DNA of 64,000 nucleotides from Distichodus sexfasciatus (taxonomy: Eukaryota; Chordata; Actinopteri; Characiformes; Distichodontidae), in contig JAVGVS010000008.1 of the NCBI GenBank assembly GCA_032718565.1, forward strand, positions 1,560,579 through 1,624,578, in the 5' to 3' direction. A model generated the notes under the pieces. That model ran no database searches. It saw nothing but the letters and a program-made list of their open reading frames with translations, and was not told the origin of the DNA. The translations under genes were made by a program, and so were the position numbers. This document shows positions 60,801 through 64,000 of the stretch, piece after piece (the stretch's first letter is position 1; each line of letters opens with the position of its first letter).

Positions 60801-61397
60801 ATCCCAGGAACTTACTGGCGCAAGGTGGGGAACAACCCTGGACAGGCGCCAACACACCCCAGGGCACACACACATTCACACCTTACGGGGCCAATTTAGA
60901 ATCGCCAGTTAACCTATATTGCATGAATTTGAACTGTGGGAGGAAACCTGAGCACCCAGAGAAAACCCATGCATGTTCTATATTAAAACACAGAAAGGCC
61001 CTACAGCTGTCCCCAGGATTCAAACCCAGGACCTTCTCGCTGCAAGGCGGCAGCACTAACCACTGAACCATGAATGACTAATTGGATGTCACAAACCACA
61101 AGTACATTTCATGTGAGTGGCAAACAGGAAATAAACTAAAATATTTCACACCCACTTCTTTCAAGGAAGCAGCATTCTGACAGAATACAAAATCATTCTA
61201 TAATTAAAGTGCTAATAGTTCTACTTGATTGTTCTATGATGTGATTCATGACTTTTATGTTTACATGACATAGCTAACTATTTAGGACAGTTTTGTGTAT
61301 TATTACTTGACTTAATTGCCAGGTGTGTCCTTGTGTTTCTTCTCAGCGGATCAGGAAGTTGGAAGACAAGATATCTACACGTGAACATACCACTTAA
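55987..61397 (+). CDS. Speculative two-exon small ORF (43 codons)
   Basis: Exon-like stretch 55987-56067 opens with ATG, reads MAVSLEKELRHF, then TTLEGYVDRITDRAA, and ends at a consensus donor (GCT|GTAAGT). A second stretch, 61347-61397, follows a strong pyrimidine-rich acceptor (TTCTTCTCAG) and reads RIRKLEDKISTREHTT, then stop. Both are phase 0 at the junction, so they would join into one charged 43-residue helix-prone product, possibly with extra exons between them. I recognise no family. The 5.3-kb intron would contain several hAT elements. It could equally be chance or part of a non-coding RNA. Confidence 0.25.
57848..58004. mobile_element. hAT-type MITE
   Basis: A 157-bp element with terminal inverted repeats CAGTGGTAGGCAACTC and GAGTTGCCTACCCCTG, bounded by a perfect 8-bp target-site duplication TTCTAGAG (57840-57847 and 58005-58012). 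The 8-bp duplication and CAG...CTG ends are typical of hAT transposons. It has no coding capacity. Confidence 0.92.
58013..59361. other. Non-coding spacer between hAT elements
   Basis: AT-rich sequence. I see no exon, RNA gene or mobile element in it. Confidence 0.4.
59370..60391. mobile_element. Non-autonomous hAT-type element, 1.02 kb
   Basis: The ends TAGAGATGGGCCAATACC and (inverted) TAGAGATGTAGCTGATCC carry subterminal copies of CCGATACCGAT, seen inside both termini. A perfect 8-bp target-site duplication ATTATTTT flanks the element (59362-59369 and 60392-60399). The interior has no transposase frame. A CG-rich stretch (CTGCGCGCGCCCCAGGCGCG, about 59764-59783) lies in the middle. Confidence 0.88.
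60547..61070 (-). mobile_element. L2-like LINE 3' fragment, interrupted by a MITE
   Basis: Starts with ATTC units (the inverted tail) and reads, on the minus strand, the same wording as 9735-9941 (GGTTTCCTCCCACAGTTC, GGTTAACTGGCGATTC, CCAGGGTTGTTCCCC). It extends further into a typical repeat end with CAGGATTCAAACCCAGGACC and CTAACCACTGAACC. The fragment is split at 60567-60749 by a hAT MITE that inserted into its ATTATCT tail. Confidence 0.7.
60567..60749. mobile_element. hAT-type MITE nested in the LINE fragment
   Basis: A 183-bp element. The inverted termini begin CAGCGTTTCCCAATCCCGGT and pair over about 44 bp with three mismatches. A perfect 8-bp target-site duplication CATTATCT lies at 60559-60566 and 60750-60757. 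The host sequence reads continuously once the insert is ignored, showing that it inserted after the LINE. Confidence 0.95.
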
Positions 61398-63810
61398 AAG
61401 GATCTGATATCAAAATTCCGAAGGCTTAAGAATGTTTTTTCAATCTTGAGCAGGAAACTACACCAAGTTTATTTGATTAGTTTAGTTGTTTCCCCTTACC
61501 CTTTAGTTGTGTTTTCTGTCAATGAAAAAACAAGCATGCCAGCACTATGTGGGCGGTTTATCTGGAATTTTTTTCTAAAAGTCTATTAAAGTATGCTAAG
61601 TGTTTGGCTCCAGGCAAAATCCCCAGTGCTTCAGGCACAGGCTTTAACCTTCACTTCAGGTTTTTGCAGCATTTTATGTCAGGCACAAACTTGTCGACTA
61701 AACCATCAGGCTCTGGTTTGCACAACTCATGTGACACCTTAGAACATTTACTGTAGAATAATCAAACTGTTAGCTACACTTTCTTTTTTTGCAACAGTTT
61801 GTTTGTTGTTGTCTAAAATATGTATTTGCATTGTTTTGTTGAGTCTGTGTGAGTAATTATTGGCTGCCAACACTCTTTAAACCTGTCACATGCTGAGCAA
61901 ATTTGCAGACACTTTTCAAACAACAAATCAGCGAGAACTACATACTCCTAACCTCTCATAGTACCTTATCCATCTGACATGTGTTTGTGACTTACGAGAA
62001 ACGTTGTCCAGATAACACTGTTTGTCCGCCAGCATGGCACAACGGCTTTGATCACACCGCTTTCTGAACATGGCAGTTGAGGGCAATAGTCTTGCTTCAG
62101 CAGTATCTCTTAATGCCAGTGATGGTAACCACACAATGACACTACATGACAGAGCTTGTGTTGTTTGTGCAGATATTTTTTTGATCTATCTCTGAAAACT
62201 TGGTAGTGTCCTTTGGCCCTGACATTCCACTTATTTCTCACGCAGTTCCCGGAGTATCAACTTTCTTTTTTAATCTCTCTCACGTGTAGAATTACTGTAA
62301 AATAACAGCAAAAGTGAAAATGCAAGCAGTATTAGCTTTTTCATGAAACTATGTCATTTTCCTGTGAATTTAAGGTACTTTTTTTTTTTTTTTTTTTTTT
62401 TACTATCCTGTGTTTTTAAGTTAATGAACTTACCTGAATTCTCAGTGTATATTGTCTGATTAGGTGCATCTAGTGTTTCAAAGCAATAATGTTCTCTCCT
62501 TTCACAATGTGCTTGGATGAATAAGAACAATGTGAAATATGTGCAACATATAATGCAACATAGCTAATGTGATATTTACGACTTAAATTACCAGACTATC
62601 TTTTTTGTTGGTTGGATTTATTTTTGGGTTTTCTAATCTTGTGTGGGAAAATCCACACAAAATTCTTATTACAGACTAACTCACTGTCTGTTTTGACAAA
62701 ACTACATGTGAACCATAATGCTACAAAAATACATGCAATGCAGTCTGCCTTCATTTTCAACATGAGTGAAGGACTCAAACATTACATCCCAGACACAAAG
62801 GAATACATACAGATCCAACTGATATTGTTCATATTTTTAGAAATGTCTTAAGCACAAGACATTTTTTGTTGAAATACTGTGTTTTAAATATGAACAAGCA
62901 GTAGAAGGAGAAAGCATAAAGAAGAAACAGATCTCAAAGTTTCAGTACCAAACATTAGAGAATGTGCCAGCAGGCATGCACCGCACCCACTAAACTAATG
63001 TAGGTTTGGCTGTTACATAAAGGCACACCTGCTTAAAACATTCACCTACCTGGACCTACCTTCCTTTAAATGTGTTTTTAAAACATGAAAGTTCTCATGA
63101 GTTTCTGTTGTACTCTCTAATCTAGTTTTAAATCAAGATCAAATGAGTTGATTTAGGTGCCACAACAGATGAGGACTTACCATGTAATAGATATAATAAA
63201 CAATAAACACTTTTAGAGTAAAGTATAATTCTTTGGAAAAACTTACTTCGGGTGTAACCAAATGGGCACCACACATAACTAAACTTATCCTATCCTATCC
63301 AACTACACAGATACATTCTACATGGGACTGTCTTAAGGTTAATGGATTAAGCTAAACACTACACACAACGTTTTCAACACATAGCTCAGAGTTCCCAATC
63401 TTCTTTCTTCCTAATCTTAGAAATAACAGGCTTCTCATTAAACTCATTAAAGACAGTCTCAAAAATGTCATGAAATGCCCTGGTAGAGAGGGAGCATGAC
63501 TTCCAATTTCTTGACATTTTTTGAGAATGTCTTCACTGAGTGTAATGGGAAGTCAATGCCACCTCTCTGCCAAGGCTCTCTAAAATAAATAGGTACAAAA
63601 CAGCAAAACTCAATGGAACTCGTGAGAGAACTTCCAACTGTTTGAATATGTGTATATGCCTCCATGTCCTTAATTACACTTTACCAAGCTGTCAGTTATA
63701 TACTGTATGTCAACCCTTAGTGATTTTCGTGAGCTCCCTTTATTCTAGTTAATCTCAGTTCATTTTGTGTTCTTTTCCTCTTATTCTGTTGGAATTATTC
63801 TATGTTCTAT

Positions 63811-63841
<31 letters not shown>

Positions 63842-64000
63842 ACAATTTGTACACTTTCCCCTCACACTTAAACACCTGAAATATATTTGCAATAATGTTT
63901 GCTGTCATATTCTCTGAGCGTTTCTTTTTTATCAAACTGATTGTCTGGACAGTGTAAATAGATGACATATGAAGAACTACAGATCTGTGTTTGTGTTTGT
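61398..64000. other. Non-coding right end of the window
   Basis: AT-rich DNA with a 22-base T run near 62380-62401 and no recognised gene, RNA or complete mobile element. Short open frames show no family resemblance or splice support. Confidence 0.45.

Noticed and set aside
60687..61066. Plus-strand open frames of 70 and 119 codons
   Set aside because: They are translations of the antisense strand of an L2-like repeat and a MITE, not host genes.

Overview
The window is nuclear DNA from a teleost fish. The genes have GT-AG introns and are split into short exons. They lie among long AT-rich non-coding stretches, many microsatellites, tRNA-derived SINEs, an L2-like LINE tail, a Tc1/mariner copy and hAT-type non-autonomous elements. 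I cannot name the species. The repeat types would fit an ostariophysan, but that is a weak inference.

Layout: (1) 1-1757 (+), the 3' part of cathepsin K (ctsk); its 5' exons lie upstream of the window. (2) about 4990-9315 (+), a complete cathepsin S (ctss) with a non-coding first exon. It is a tandem paralog of ctsk with the same intron phases. (3) 14320-18969 (-), a two-exon ONECUT-class cut-homeobox gene (onecutl-like), with a probable long 3' UTR reaching to about 10.95 kb and a CpG-rich promoter at about 19.5-20.0 kb. (4) about 19-36 kb, a region with no recognisable gene. It holds microsatellites, several patches that look like conserved regulatory DNA, and one isolated CpG-rich island near 32.3-32.9 kb. 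(5) 36439-42236 (-), hormad1, the meiotic HORMA-domain gene. At least 14 coding exons could be placed, with a Tc1 copy and a SINE in its introns. (6) 43605-45715 (+), ensa (alpha-endosulfine), head-to-head with hormad1. (7) 48.3-50.0 kb, an old tandem duplication of about 0.75 kb per copy, with no recognised gene. (8) 51141-52864 (+), mcl1, a BCL2-family gene. (9) 53.5-64 kb, mostly non-coding and repeat-rich, with a cluster of hAT elements (one nested inside an L2-like fragment) and a speculative two-exon small ORF.

The order ctsk-ctss-hormad1-ensa-mcl1 matches human 1q21 (CTSK-CTSS-HORMAD1-GOLPH3L-ENSA-MCL1). There are two differences: no golph3l between hormad1 and ensa, and a ONECUT gene between ctss and hormad1. 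The trio onecutl/ensa/mcl1 mirrors ONECUT1/ARPP19/BCL2L10 on human 15q21, so the ONECUT gene is probably a whole-genome-duplication paralog lost in mammals. The genes do not form a single pathway: two lysosomal cysteine proteases, a transcription factor, a meiotic chromosome-axis protein, a PP2A-B55 inhibitor and an anti-apoptotic protein. No undescribed multi-gene system is evident. The most unusual items are the ONECUT gene with its possible autoregulatory sites, the 48-50 kb tandem duplication, the orphan CpG island, and the small two-exon ORF.
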